NCBI GenBank assembly: GCA_014904985.1
Contig: MU129043.1
Span: 104,104-168,103, forward strand
Direction of reading: 5' to 3'
DNA from: Hydnum rufescens UP504
Taxonomy: Eukaryota; Basidiomycota; Agaricomycetes; Cantharellales; Hydnaceae
DNA length: 64,000 nt
Position 1 is the first letter of the stretch, and each line of letters opens with the position of its first letter. Made by a program: the position numbers and the translations under genes. A model generated the notes under the pieces. The model was given only the letters and a program-made list of their open reading frames with translations, was not told the DNA's origin and ran no database searches. Below, in pieces: positions 33,393-46,300 of the stretch.

Positions 33393-33450
33393 GTGGGACT
33401 TCACATATCAAACCAAGGTCCAACTTATAGATCTCAACCAGGACTCTCTC

Positions 33451-33629
33451 TGTTAGTGGTGTGGGAGCCCAGCAGGCACTCAGCCCTATCAACCATTGGA
33501 TAGCCCTCTCATTGTGTCACCCATCCTCCTTTCTTTCTTTTATTCTTTCTCTTGAACTCAACTGGTGGAAAGCTTCTCCACCAGAGTTTGGTGCTGCCCT
33601 GGCTTTAGTTAGATTTGTCTCTTATTACA
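33451..33629 (+). repeat. LTR of Gypsy-B, copy 2
   Basis: TGTTAGTGG to TTACA, 179 bp, with the same hairpin (GTGGA...TCCAC) and GAGTTTGGTGCTGCC block as copy 1 at 4615. The downstream coding remains match in the same order. Confidence 0.6.
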
Positions 33630-34465
33630 TAAGTAGTGTAATATAGTGTATTATGTAATTAAGTTAGGACTCAAAAGTCATGTATATATGGCAGATTCCA
33701 CAGAATCAATAGTTAACCTTTGCCCAGATCTTTGTCACCTAGTGAGAAACTGTGAATATCTGTCTCTACTCTGCTTCTATCTGCCTATCTGGTTGGCCTG
33801 TCTAGTAGCCATCAATACTAGTCCTTTCCCTGGCTTTGGACCTGTGCCTTTGGACCCCAGCTGGGAAAGCAGTGAGTAGGATAGTCCATTCCTCTCACTG
33901 ACCCCCCACTCTCTCCTTAGTTAGTGACTGTGCCACTTGGCCAGTCACTACTTTATATCCTTTCACCATTCTTCCCACTCCCTTGCACTCTTTTCCCCTG
34001 GACTCAGAGCAAAGCCAGTGCTTAGCTCTGTGTCCAGCTCCTCTGTCCAAAGCTAGTGCTGAGGGCAGTATGATTACTCTTTCTCCTCCTATTCTCCCTT
34101 ATCTTACTCCCTCCCCTGTTGACTTGCTTTGTCCAAGTATGACAACAAGTACCCTCCTGAATCTGGGAGGCACTTTGTTACAAGTAGACTAGCCATGGCT
34201 GTACCTAATGTCATCTTCTTTTTGTTCAGAACTTGCACCTGCCACAGTGTGCTGAACCATGCACTGTGTCCTAGGCACTGTGAGACCCAGACTTATGAGT
34301 ACTACCATTCCCACTGGTCCTCTGAAGTCCTTGACCTGTTTTGGCTATCAAGAAGCCTCTTGACTCAAAGCTGACTACCCTGTCTTAGAGTCTACACAAC
34401 CTTCCTCCCTCATGGATTACAATCTCAAGCCTGGACCAGAACCCCCACCCCTAGCTATTTGATGA
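33630..34465 (+). other. Gypsy-B leader, no clear coding
   Basis: Between LTR and first recognisable coding motif. Short frames (33646-33879, 33983-34374) are present but none matches copy 1 convincingly. Some may be decayed Gag N-terminus. Confidence 0.4.
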
Positions 34466-36377
34466 ACATCTATGAGCCCAGATATGCCCAGACTAACACT
34501 GGTGGAGGGTGTAAGAACTTGTTCATGGGATCCAATGACTACTGCATCAACTTGTGACCAAGTTTGCAAGGCACTCACTATTGTGGACCCTAACTCCTTG
34601 TCTACCAGGGTGGATACTTCAAGAGGGGTGGATACTCCCCCCAAAAAATACAAAACCTCAGGGTTCACTCTCAGGGGTGAAGCTCAACCCTGATCTCCAG
34701 CTTCCTTTAGCACATGATCTTCTGTTTCCAGCCTCACCCAAATAGCCTGGAAACCTGGCTGTAATGTGTCTCATGAAAGTCCAGAACCCTGGACATGAGG
34801 GTACAATGACCTATTTAAATGAGACATTCATACCCCTTCTGGTCCATGATCCACCCCTCAGAAGTCTTCCATGCCTGCAACATGCCTTGAAATTCATGAC
34901 ATAGTAGTGGAGTAGCCATGCCCCCTTTTACTGAAGCAGCATGAACTCCAAATGCTGAACCTCAAGGGGATGTCCAGGATGTTGACACAGAGATGTCATG
35001 GTGCAGAACCCTACTCATGTCCATGGCCAATTCCATCCACCATGAGCAGGGTGGCAATGCTGCAGCAGATGTGTGCATGATTAACACTTCACTCTATCAT
35101 TTCTCTTTCATACTCAATGTGGAGCTGTCTGCCTTTACCGATACTATTGTATGGGTGGCCTGGGCAGGACAGCCTATTGTCTACAAGCCCGATGTGGAAT
35201 TCCCACTTACCCTACTACACTGTGGTCAAATTGTGCAAGATGCAGTGGCTGAGATAGCTAAACATTATTTTCTATCAAATCCCAATCCCTTCAAGTTTGA
35301 CCCTGGAGGAGTGCTTGCCATACATCTTGAAGCAGGAGTTCCTTCACAAGAATGTGTTACACAACTTGCTGCCCTTGCCTTGCACCATTTATGTACTGGC
35401 TTAAAGGTCATAGCCCAACTCCAAAGTGTAGACAACAATGAGTTGGTGGCTTACACAATGAGCTCCAGAGCACAAGGGCTGGTTAGTGAGCTTGTGGAGG
35501 TTCCCCAAGGAGCTACCTTGCCATTGGCAGCCTATTATGGTCCCAGGGATATGTTAGCCTGGTGAGCCCAGGAAGTCCCAACACCTGGAACCCTGGCTAG
35601 CAACAAGGGAACCCAGGTACCACATCCCTGGTTTGAAATGAGGAACCTTTGACCCTCTGTGGACCTGTTATGTCTCCTAGCCCATACAAACCAGTCCATG
35701 ACACCCATGGCCTTGCAACCTGAATTCCATGACTATCAATTGGAAGAATCAAGCTGTGCCCCTGCCATACTCCCCATGACCTCCTTCTTGGCATGGCATG
35801 GTCAATGTGACCAACCCCCCATGAAGATTCATGAAGGGCCCCCCTGGATGGTGGCCCCTTGGATGATGGGGAACCCAATGATGGAGGAGGGGGACCCCCC
35901 TGGAGAGATCCACCCTACCCCAGAGGACCAGGGAGTGGGGACCCCCATTGAGGGCTGCTGGGTGGAGGACACCCTGGTGGGGGAGGCCCACCTGGGAATG
36001 GCCCTCCAGCTGGAATGGCTGAACTACCCAAGTCACCTTATGGTACCAATGCCTACTACAAGGCTAAGTTCAAGCTCAAATTCCAGCCCAGTGATTTACC
36101 TGAATATGATGGATCTGACAATGCCTTTGTTGCCTGGATGGAAGAACTAGACCAGTATGCAGCAGGGAGCTGGTGGATGCATGAACAGCTTCCTTTTGCA
36201 GCCACAATGTGGTTTACCAAGCATGCCAATGTCTGGTGGCATAGTCTACCCAATACTACTAAGGTCCAGGCCAATTGTGACTGGGATTCATTGAAATATG
36301 TCATACAAACCAGACTACTAGGAAATCATTGGTACAACAAACAGGTTACAATCTATGACAAAATGCATTATTGCAAC
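34466..36377 (+). pseudogene. Gypsy-B Gag, copy 2, N-terminal and capsid parts
   Basis: The first part repeats the copy-1 motif LTLVE.VRT and RVDTSRGVDTP (about 34495-34640). A 190-codon open stretch (34993-35565) holds LTLLHCGQIVQDAV, matching copy 1 at 5978. A Met/Gly/Pro-rich linker follows. The capsid-like domain starts near 36015 with YDGSDNAFVAWMEELDQY and TANVWWHSL-like residues, ending at KMHY where a MITE interrupts at 36378. The frame changes at least twice. The role is structural, packaging element RNA. CpG is scarce. Confidence 0.65.
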
Positions 36378-37052
36378 TATGGATGCCTTTGGTCTGGTTT
36401 AAACCTACAGAACCTGGGTTTAAACCTAAACCAGACCCAGGTCTGGTTCCATTCAGGTCAGGTTTCATTTGGTTTTCTTCAGGTCAGGTTCAGGTTTTTC
36501 CCTTGCCTGGAATCCAAAAACTGGTCTGAAACCAGGTTTAAACCTGAACCTGAAAAGTAGGGTGTAGCTTCCATTCTATGTAAATTGACCATGATTCTGG
36601 CACCAAATCTGGCAATTTACACATGTGACTATAGTTCTGGAGTCAGAAGTCACATGACTCAGCAATCAAATGAAGTAATTGGTGCAGGCCACAAGTCACA
36701 TGACAGAATGTAATGACTAAATGCCATCTCTAGAAGATGTGTGAGCAATAAATTGAAGTGAATGGGGGCTAGGAAGGAGATGTGGACCTAAAGCAGGATG
36801 TAAGGGGAGTGGCAGAGGCAGAGACTTGAGCAGAGGGTGTAGATATTCTATAGTACCCCCTGAAAATGTTGGCTCTCCCCATAGCTCAGGTTTGAGGTTT
36901 AAACCAGGTTTAAACCTGAACCTGACCTGAATGGAACTGAACCTCAGGTCAGGTTCAGGTTTTGCCCTCATGGGTGATTTCAGGTTCAGGTCAGGTTTAG
37001 GTTTTGCCCAAAATGGGAAAAACTGAACCAAAACCAAATCTAGGCATCCATA
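36378..37052. mobile_element. MITE-like element with 10-bp ends TATGGATGCC
   Basis: Ends are TATGGATGCC (36378) and GGCATCCATA (37043-37052). Sub-terminal sequence is rich in AGGTTTAAACCT-type palindromes and AGGTTCAGGTC repeats. TA at both outer ends fits a TA target duplication. It splits Gypsy-B gag between KMHY and the C-terminal tail. No transposase. A truncated relative lies at 43005-43084. Confidence 0.75.
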
Positions 37053-38557
37053 ATCACAACTGAGGGCATGAAAGGGAGACCCCTATAGACTGGCTAACAC
37101 AGAAGGTTCATGCCTGTTGAGTGCTACACCCTCCTCCTGAGCCATTGGACCCATCTTTTGAGTCATTGGAAGTGGGTACAATCATGGAGCATGCACTGCC
37201 TTCCTGGTGAGCCTACATGGACATTGACCTATGCCATAACACCAATGCTCTTTTCACCTGAGTCAAGGACCAGGAAGACTAGCCTTGACCAGCCTCTCCA
37301 GTAGTCAACAGGTTGATGACATAACCAACAACATCCTATGGTGTGTACAACATGAACTACAATGAAGTCAGTATTGCACTCCAGTCATGATGGTGGGTTC
37401 TAGCTCCACCACTTCCAGCTACACTTATGAGAATAGCAATGTCAAGTCCAAAAGGAAACCCCTATGATCCTGTTGACACTGTGGGAACAAATGGCACTAC
37501 AATTACGACTGCAGTTTGTACAAGAAGGACCTGAGCCAAGCCAAGCCCATCCATTGCTCCAAACAAGAAGCAGCATACTGGAAGGCCTACCTTGCTATGA
37601 ATTCAGGATCTGAGGAAGTATACCAAGCTGCTATGGTAGTAGCCCATGAGATGCTTAGTAGTGAGGAAGAAGAAGAAGAAGCAACTGTCATGTTTGTTGT
37701 ACCTGATGAATTGTCCAAAAAAGAACTTGCCTGTTATGTCATGTCTGACCAGGGAGGACTACCCCCTAAGTTGATGGACAATGAGCTACCTGACCCCCAA
37801 GAGGAGACATAGATGCCAGAGCCTAATGTGAAAAGACCCCCTGGACTGGCTAGTCTAGGAATGGATGTGTTCAAGTTAGAATGTTGAATGAATGACCCTA
37901 ATGGCATGATATCAGAAGTAGTGGCTGACTTGGGAGCTGCTGCAACTCTAATATCAGTGAACTGTCTAAGATCCATGGGAGACAAGATGCCCAAGATTTA
38001 AACAGGGTCTAAGACTATGCCTACTCCACCTCATGGGGGAGGCCAAATGTCTAGGATATGTTCACCTTGACCTGTACTTCTGAAGCCAGTTAGGACCAGT
38101 ACTCCTAGCTGGAGTGGAAGCATATGTCATGGAAGGAATGAATGCCAACTTACTAATTGGTGAAGATACCCACTGTGCCTGGCAACTACACACCATGAGG
38201 CCTGAACGGGAGGCCTATTGGCAAGTTGGGGCCACTGAACACTGTATTCCAGCTAAACATATGGACAGGGACAAAGAGGTCTTTGCTATCTCCTGGTTGG
38301 ACAAGGACAACACCACTATGTCAGAGACAAAGGGAAATGGCCCATTGACTGATGAGTCCTCCAAACAATGACCAGGAACAGGTAAACTGACTGCTACAAA
38401 AGATGTACTCATACCTGGGGGATATGTGGCCCAAGTACGGGTCTCGGGGAATTATGACTGGCATAATGGAGTATGACTAGTGGAAATATGAATACTGTGG
38501 AGGGGTAACCATAACTTCCTGGCCACAGTGGACTGCCTAGTAGACACTGCTCCTGAA
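37053..38557 (+). pseudogene. Gypsy-B Gag tail, zinc knuckle and protease
   Basis: The Gag C-terminus (IDWLTQKVHAC, IMEHALPSW) leads to a CCHC knuckle at 37471-37512, C(stop)HCGNKWHYNYDC, whose second residue is a TGA. An open stretch 37516-37812 has an acidic run. A retropepsin-like domain has DLGAAATLIS (about 37930) instead of D(S/T)G and LLIGEDTH near 38155. Several frame changes separate these pieces, so the copy is dead. The order Gag-knuckle-protease fits Ty3/Gypsy. Confidence 0.7.
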
Positions 38558-38970
38558 TCGAGCTTACAGCACCAGAGACTCCCCCAATCAGGCTCAATGC
38601 TTCTAACCACCACAAAATTGACCGCATCGAGAACCACTCCAGCGCCTCCATCATTCTCTTCTCCCCAAACTCCACATGTGATAGATGTAATGCCCAGTAC
38701 CGGCATGCATACCGAACCTCCGGGGCCAGTGCCTCTCTCACTTTTTCCTCAAATCCATTTACTTCACTGTTGAGCAGTGATGGATCCGAGATACTAGCTA
38801 TGTCCCGCTTTAGATGTATCGCCATGAGGTCGAAGCATTGGGCAGCATGCTGCAGTTCCTGTTCTGGCACAGGAGCAATTACAAACTCCCACATAGAACA
38901 TTGCGAGGCATCCATGATAAACTCGATAAATGAGGGATGATAGATACGGGGCGCCTCGTCAATACCTGAA
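38558..38970 (-). pseudogene. Captured fragment of a NACHT-WD40 (STAND/NLR-like) gene
   Basis: The minus strand is open from 38970 to about 38560. It carries the post-NACHT helical region typical of Agaricomycete NACHT-WD40 proteins: RIYHPSFIEFIMD, CFDLMAIHLKRDIASI, VRYACRYWALHLS and SILWWLEALSLIGGV, in the usual order. These proteins are thought to act in non-self recognition or programmed cell death. NACHT and WD40 repeats themselves are absent. CCTGAA stands at both edges (38552-38557 and 38965-38970). CpGs are frequent here and rare in the flanking Gypsy-B sequence, so the fragment is a late arrival. It interrupts the retroelement between protease and RT. It cannot be functional alone. 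Confidence 0.8.
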
Positions 38971-39420
38971 GGTAGAGGACTTCAGCCTGCCAGTAGCCAA
39001 CCCTTCACCCACACCCCACATGATAGGCAAAATGAGGTCCTAGGGTACATGGTCAACCCCAACCAGTGTTTAAGCAAGGAGAGCAAACTTAGTGCTGAAA
39101 GCAAGTTACAATTTGACCAATGAGCCATGTTTATCTGCACCCTAGTGCAAGGACCACTCAACAAGCAAGACCTGAACCACATTGAGTCTAACACTCCATG
39201 GGCCCTAGCAGCCCCTGAAGGAGCAAAGGAAACATCAAATGATGCAGGAGACTGGGGCCCTAAGACCACAGAAGCAGGTGACATGACCACCATGAGTTCC
39301 CAAGACCTAGAAAAACTGATTGACATTGACCCCTTGCTACTGGTGGGACTATGTGCTCAGGCCTTTGATGTACTATGAAAACATGAATTGGCTTTCAGGT
39401 TTGATGGAAGGTTAGGAAAA
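38971..39420 (+). pseudogene. Gypsy-B start of reverse transcriptase region
   Basis: After the NLR fragment the + strand continues with NEVLGYMVNPNQ, then an open stretch 39127-39378. KHELAFRFDGRLGKH follows near 39380, resembling the segment just before the RT palm in basidiomycete Gypsy elements. The palm domain, RNase H and integrase are missing because the copy ends here. Confidence 0.5.
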
Positions 39421-39724
39421 CATCTGACTAAGCACCTTGGTCAGCCACTTGGACTGATCTCAAAAGGCATGTCAAACCACATCAAATTAATTGCCTATGA
39501 GGCATCAAAATCCTTTGATCTCAAATAATTTCAATGCCATGACCTCAGGCAACAGATATGGTCTTTTGATCTCAAATAATATCAATGTGGGGACTTAGAC
39601 TACATAGATCAATGTATCAATGAGCTTCCAAGTTAAATTAATAAGTGTACATCTATTATCTATTCAAGAGATGAGAAACTACAAGATTGACAAGGACATG
39701 AATCCAACAGGATAACAAAAGAGC
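39421..39724. other. Spacer with a short direct repeat
   Basis: CTTTTGATCTCAAATAAT or a one-base variant occurs at about 39512 and 39571. GATCTCAAAAGGCATGTCAA near 39457 is weakly like repeat R188. No gene. Confidence 0.4.
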
Positions 39725-41655
39725 TCAAAATAAGGGAGATCCAGCAAACACATACAATCCAAGGCCCAAATCAGGATATTGTGCAAGCAATGCATCAAAG
39801 TCACTAGGAGGGACATCATTTGGCACCACAGGGTTGTACACTCCAGTGTTCACCCCATTTTCCCAGTTAACTGGCACAGTGAATGGGTCGGGTCCTGAGG
39901 CACTGCCAGAAATATCACCAAGTGATGCATCAAACATAGATGCCCCCTGATCTTCAGGCTCTTCATCTGACTCTGCTATGAACTTGCTGGATATCACATC
40001 CCTAGTGCCCTTCTTCCTGCCACCATGAACCTGTTTCTTCTTCTGGACTGGTCCCCACTTGTATCAGACCTTCACTTTCGGGATCTAAATGAGCCCATGG
40101 CAACTGAATTTGACTGTGGGTTGTTGGGTTCTGGGGGGGGAGCATTTTCAGTGGCTGAAGAACCCACCCCATTCACATCATTATGACTTTCTGGTCCACC
40201 CAAGCCCTCAGATTCATATGCTTGCCCAGTGGTAACAAGTATTGCATTATATCGATCCACAACAATAGCAATGTCATCTGGCAATCTTGTGTCCTCCACC
40301 AACTGTAGAATTTGAACTAGCTGCAAATCATCCTTCAGTTCAAAAAATGCCCACCACAGTTTCTTCCAACTATCCATTCAGACCACTGATACATCAAGTG
40401 ACATTAGATTTGGAAAGTACAACTCTGTGACCCAATTCTCCATCTTCAGATGATTGTTGGCAAGGAATCTGGGTAGAGTTGCCCATGGCACCCTAGGGAT
40501 GTGACCAACAAATGGCTTCAGAAGATTTTGGAGCTCTTCTGAAATCTCCTTCCACATCATGTGCATAGTTTTTGGGACCTTCTGCCTCACATCCCTTTGC
40601 AACTGCTGCTCCCCCTGATAGACTAGGATGTGAGAATGAATCATCTTCAGCAATGTGCTGTCCTTGGGAAATGATTCATCCAGCCATGCTTTCATTGCTG
40701 GTGTCCCAGTAAACACAGCATTGTGTTTGGATGCCACCTCATCAGGAATGCCACTAAAAAATGTGCAGAACCCATGGATGTTCATAGTAGCCATCCATTT
40801 CAAATCATTGGTCCAACATTTTGTTGTTTGCTTGATGACTTTACCCATAGCGGCAGGAGATAGTGCAATTGCAGTGGCCTGGGCAGCCTTTGAAGCATTG
40901 TGTTGCTCCACAAGTTCTTTGGCCTTCTTCTTCCACTCAGCAGAGTCTTCACCACTATGTTCAAGAATGAGCAAACAGTATGCAGGCTGTATAACCTTCT
41001 CCACATACTCATGATGAGGCTGATCTGGGTCAGAATCCTTTTCATATGAGTGATGAAACACATTCCATGGATTCCCTCCACTTTGTCATTCTCTGGTATT
41101 GATGCCAAGGCTGCCAATCCACATCACTGACTCCAGAGGTCACTCCCATTCCTCAGCCTTTTGCTCTAGCTGTTGATTCATAGCATCAACTATCTCCCTA
41201 GTCTCAGCAATTTGTTGCTCAGTAAAGGGGCCTCCAAGAGATTTGGCCAGGACCTCATTGCCACTATCAATGTCTCCACCATTCTCAAGACTGTGGTCAA
41301 TCTCATCCTCACTTCCTTCCCCATCATCAAGGAACAGGGGAGTATCACCCCTATGGTCTTGAGTGGGAGTGGGAGTGGGAGTGCAGAAATCAAAATCCAG
41401 TTTGTCAAAATAAAAGGCAAGGGGTGAACACAAGTGGGGCAAACACAACTGGAGTGAAGAGTGGTATGGAGAATTGCCAGGGGAAGCTGGGGAACCATGA
41501 GGAGAGCCCAAGGAATTCCAAGGGGCCAGAGAACTGCCAGTAGAGAGGGCTGGAGAATTGACAGTATTGTGGACTGGGGAATTGGAAAGGGAGCCGACAG
41601 GCGAGTGAGCAGGACTTATGTCTGCCATGGATTGGATTAGGGGGTGGAGGGCCAA
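39725..41655 (-). pseudogene. Unrecognised gene, several hundred codons, decayed
   Basis: A single minus-strand frame runs from 41655 to 40072 with TGA stops near 41140, 41098 and 40378. A further piece lies at 39997-39725 in another frame. The N-terminal part is Ser/Pro-rich with repeated SPVGSL/NSP motifs. Then come an acidic stretch, GGNPWNVFHHSYEKD (about 41070), a helical core with TNDLKWMATMNIHGF and PKDSTLLKMIHSHILVYQGEQQ, and an acidic C-terminus. An intron could cover some stops between 41140 and 41085. I do not recognise the family. Its position beside a KDZ transposase, same strand, would allow an accessory gene of that transposon. Confidence 0.55.
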
Positions 41656-43004
41656 TGGTGCATCTGACTGTCATGGTGGTATCTCAACACTCCATTTCAT
41701 GCAAGGAGCTGTTGACTGTGGAACTAGATTGTCAACTACACTTTTCATGGGTGCATCAGATGACCCCATTGCTCTGGGCTTAGTGGAAGGCCTGGCCATA
41801 GAAGACTCTGCCATTTTACCCTTAGAAAAGGCTGGGCTGGCAGTCAGCACTGTCACCCATTTATTTCTCTTATATGTTTTTCATGCTTTTGGTGGCATAG
41901 TGAATGTGAAGGAGTATGTTGTTATGGAACTTGGGATTTTAGCAGCAGGGGAGTGCAATAGGTGCAGTGTCAAAATCCAAACCATGACAGCTGGATGGAA
42001 AACCAGATATTAACACAGCTGGAGTTGGGAGCACAATGCAGTGTACTGTCAAACTCCAGGCCACAATGGATGTGTGGAAAAGTTGAGACAAGTTGGGAGT
42101 GCAAAGCACTGTCAAACTCCAGACCACAAGATTTACATAGAGACAGTGTAGTACAGTTGGAGTTTGGAGTGCGATGTGCTGTCAAACTCCAGACATGGTA
42201 TCAAGAGATAAGATGCTGAGAATGAATTGATATTGGCAATTGCTGTAATTTCTCCGGGTCTGAATGAAGAGTGGGTTGGTCAGAATTCTCATTTGTATAC
42301 TGCATAGGCTCCTGCAGGGGGCCAAGAGCAGTTTGACTACATACTTGAAATTATTCTAACAGTGGGTGGGAAAATGTAGAGCAGGTGGATGACTATATTC
42401 ATCCTAGATGTATCATTACATACATACATAAATCCATACATACATCAGAAATGAAGGAGAAAAACATAATGCCAAAGGGGGGAAGGAGATGAAGATGATG
42501 ATAATGGGGTAATGATGAAGATGATGATGATGATGGAGGTGATGAAGGTATTGACAACAAACAGGTTGATAACAAAGAGGAAGAGGACTATGCAGTGGGC
42601 TTGAAATACTGAGGTCAATCCAGCTCTGGTTCCAATATTATTTGCCACACCAGTTGAACTTTTGTACATGCAAAACTCTCCAAATTTGAAGAAACACTGC
42701 TGCTGCTGAGATCAGCAATTGCTCACCTCATGATCTGGCAAATGTCTGAGTTCATTGTGCCCCAACAGTTGGCCAGATATTCAAGTTGAAACTGAGTGGG
42801 GTACCCTTGACAGGTGTTTTATGTGTGATCAACTGCATCTCCATATGTCAGATCCCAATGGTCACAGAAGCTGGGTTTCCCTGGTGCACACTATAGAGTT
42901 GCCTGCTTAGCCATTCCATGTCAAATTCAACAGAAGTCATGGGGCAACTTTGCTGTGGACCAGGGTGGGGATCTATCAGAGCCAGAAACTGCTTGTAATC
43001 CAGC
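41656..43004. other. Spacer with minor tandem repeats
   Basis: No gene. About three ~75-bp units containing CTGTCAAACTCCAG occur at 42010-42200. A CATA run lies at about 42417-42444 and a GAT-rich microsatellite at about 42486-42555. Confidence 0.55.
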
Positions 43005-43084
43005 TATGGATGCCTAGGTTCAGTTTTGGTTCAGTTTTTCCCATTTTGGGCCAAACCTAAACCAGACCTGAACCTGAAATCACC
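43005..43084 (-). mobile_element. Truncated MITE end
   Basis: TATGGATGCCTAG and the following ~70 bp match the reverse complement of 36975-37052. It is cut exactly where repeat R188 begins. Confidence 0.75.
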
Positions 43085-43282
43085 AGGCTGGTCAGACAGT
43101 CTTAGGGGCCTTAAAAGGTATGTCATTTTGATATCTGTATAGTGCCTGATAGGCTTGTATTATGTTTGATATCAAAAAGTGATCAAAAGAGTATTTGATA
43201 GCAAAAGAGTTGGGTTTGAGCTCAATTTGAGATCAATTTGAGATCAATTTGAGATCAACTTTGGAACTTGTAGAATTCTGCA
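43085..43282 (+). repeat. Dispersed repeat R188, copy 2
   Basis: Near-identical to 7786-7973, with TTTGAGATCAA present three times instead of once or twice. It ends next to the 3' side of the KDZ-2 gene. Confidence 0.8.
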
Positions 43283-43347
43283 ATGCTTTACTGTGGTGCA
43301 GATGAGACATTTTATTATGCAAAGCATTTACATGGTTAAAGGAAATA

Positions 43348-46300
43348 TCATTCTGAATCCAAATCTAGTTCTACAATTGCTTGGTCCACTGCAGCTATCA
43401 AACCAGCTTCCTCCAGCTCAAAGAACTCCTCCAGCTCACCACCCTCTGAGTCATCATCTGAACTTGCATCAAAATCATTGAGATTCCTTCTACTTTGAGA
43501 ATTATGGTCTGGGCATGGTGGGGTTGTAGTGGCAACTAAAGATTCTTGTTCCAATTGCACTCAGATGTTAGACTGAACACCATAATGTTGATGTAGTGCC
43601 AAAGACATTTGAACCGAGTCCCAACTTGGAGCACCAGGAGCAATGGGCACTTGGACTATGTCCTTTTTCCAAGCTGTCATCCAGTCATACAGTTGGTGTG
43701 CCTGCAGAAGCCCAAAATATGAGACATCTTCATCCTTGGATCCCATGAAGAGGTCCATTGCAGCTGAATACTCTTCATGGAACCACATCTGAAGGTTGGC
43801 ATGCTCACCCTTGCACCTCTCAAGCTCCTGCTGGCAGCTGGCCACCTCCTGTGAGATCCGGATACCTTCTTTGACTGAGGGATCTGCCAACCAAGGGGGC
43901 ACAACTCCATCCAGGAAATCTGCAATATCACCTTGAGAATCTTCCCATATATCTTGATCCACATCCAGCTTGTACAGGCCATCCATTGTGAGCATTAGCA
44001 GAATGTATGCATCTCTCTGAATACCTCCCCTTCCCCTAAGCACAACCAGTTCCTTTAGCCTTGCATTGTATTTATTTACAGTAGCATCAATCCTGCCAGA
44101 TCGGTTTTTCACAGCTTTCTTGACATGGGCCTTTGTCTTCTGGTCCAAGATGTGACTCAAGTTTGCACAGTCCAATGTGTCAAGCTCAAACTTCCTAGCC
44201 CTCAGCTTCTTCAGAAGTTGCTCACAAAGTGCATGGAGGTTGAGCTGAATATTGACCCATTTATCCTTCTTGAGCCTATTTAACTCAGATGCAGACACAT
44301 GGTCAGTTAGCTGCAGCTCATCAGTCTTCTTGTTGATCGTGGTCTCCAATTGCCAGATGGCCTCCTTCAGCAGCCTGACTTTTTCCTGCCACTCTGCCTG
44401 CACTTCATTGCTTGCAGTCATGTCATCTTGGACCAAATCATTCCCCTCAGCAATCAAATCCTTGAGATTCCCTCACTGAGCCTCAAGGGTTGCTGTCAGA
44501 GATATGATCTGTTCCACAGCTTGGGCACCTTTTGTCTGAGACTGGTGTGAAACAGGTTGGCTGTGATATTCTCATTGGGCTTTGAACTGCTCCATTAAGT
44601 AACTGGGAGAGCAGTCACCAAGCTTCATCTCTGCCTCTTCTAGGCAGTGCTGCAACCAATCAATTCAACCTTGGAGCCACTTTCCCATTCCCATGTGCTT
44701 CCCTTCATCAATGTGCTCCACCTGGAGGTCAAGAATGAAGAGACACTGGTGATAGCCTGTCACCCACAGCCCAGGGATAAGCCTGTGAAGCTCACTCCAA
44801 AACCACTCACACCCTTTGCCATCTGAGAGTCCCCAGAGCTCTGATTTGCAAGGATGACACCGGAGCTGGCATGCCCATTGATGACTGTACACATGGAAAA
44901 TTGAGACCCCCCACTCCAAGCAAGGCAGCCATTCCGGCATGAATCTCCACTTTTTCAGAGTCTGGTCCATCTGACAGCCAATGTCATACAGGGCCCCAAT
45001 TCTCTAGTGACTCAGTATGTGTTTCAGGACAGTGTCCAACAGTGCAAAGACATAGAACTGCTTCTCTCCTGCAGTCCACATGCTTGCAACAGCAAGTGGT
45101 ATGTCATGACAGCACAGTAGAGCTATTACCCCAGTATCTTCAAAATACTGGGTTGATGCCTTCACATGATCTTCATCTGCAGCAATAAATGACTGCCAAC
45201 ATGCATCATAGGTTGAGTTCAGTGCATGGAGGCCTGGTTCCACCATATCATCCTCCAGGTGATCTGCATAATAATTGGTGCCCTCGTTGGCTGTGCGTTT
45301 CAGTCCCATGTGTGCTGGCCTTGCAGGATGAGTCTCCAGGATTTTCCTTTCCCAGGACTCCAAATAGTCCCTCAACAACACAATTGTCTTGGGTGAAGTG
45401 ACTGGGGGATCACATGCCCCTGTCTCTCCCTCATGACCATGTTGTCAGTCTTCATTGCAGATCTGCTTAAGTTGGAAATTTGCATCAATGCAAACTATGA
45501 GCTGGACTCTATAAGTTTCATTGCAGTTATAATGACTATTATCCCAGCTTGTCACAGATAATAGCCTGCTCATGGCATACTACATGTGTCTGTATGATTT
45601 CCTCCAAAACAAAGTGGGCATTGCAACCTCAAGTATTCACTGGGGCAGGTATGGTTGGCAGGAATGAAATTTGGGCAGATGTCAGGAGGCAGATCAGTAG
45701 ACACATGAGTGAGAATGGTGGCAGGAGCATTAACTGAAGCATTTGTAGGAGTTGAGTTTGCAAAGAGCTTCAGATCACTCTGAATGTTGAGATATCCCCA
45801 CTCATGTACTGGCATTCTCTCATCCAACTCTGAGATCAACCCTCTCTTATCATCCTGCACAATTCAAGTAATCTCTGCCCTGACTAACTGAGCAAGCACC
45901 TGATAGTGTGCAAGTGCATTCACAAAGCATCACTGAAATGAATCTCCTGTTGCAAACTCATACCCATGAGCTTTGAGGTACTTGACCAGAGTAGCAGCCC
46001 ATGCTCTTTCATTGGGTGCTGTATGAAGAAATAGGGAGGCCACAAATTCGAGCATGTTGAGACTGACTGCCAATGTGGGGAAAAGAGGTGCACATGGGAA
46101 GAAACTGTGCTCGACAAGCTGGATGGCAGCCAGACACCATACACAGACTGTCAGCACAACCTCTTCCAGTTGCTCCATGGAAATGCAGAGAACCTGAAGG
46201 GGTCAAGGTGCCCCACATCTACATACTGCAGGACTATGGGGCTCTTCTGCTGAGAGGTCTGAGAAGCACCCCTGAGTGACCTTCATGTAGGGATGGATAA

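Noticed and set aside
40378..41061. TET/JBP dioxygenase companion of the KDZ element
   Set aside because: No H-x-D...H iron-binding pattern or other TET/JBP motif could be found in this frame.
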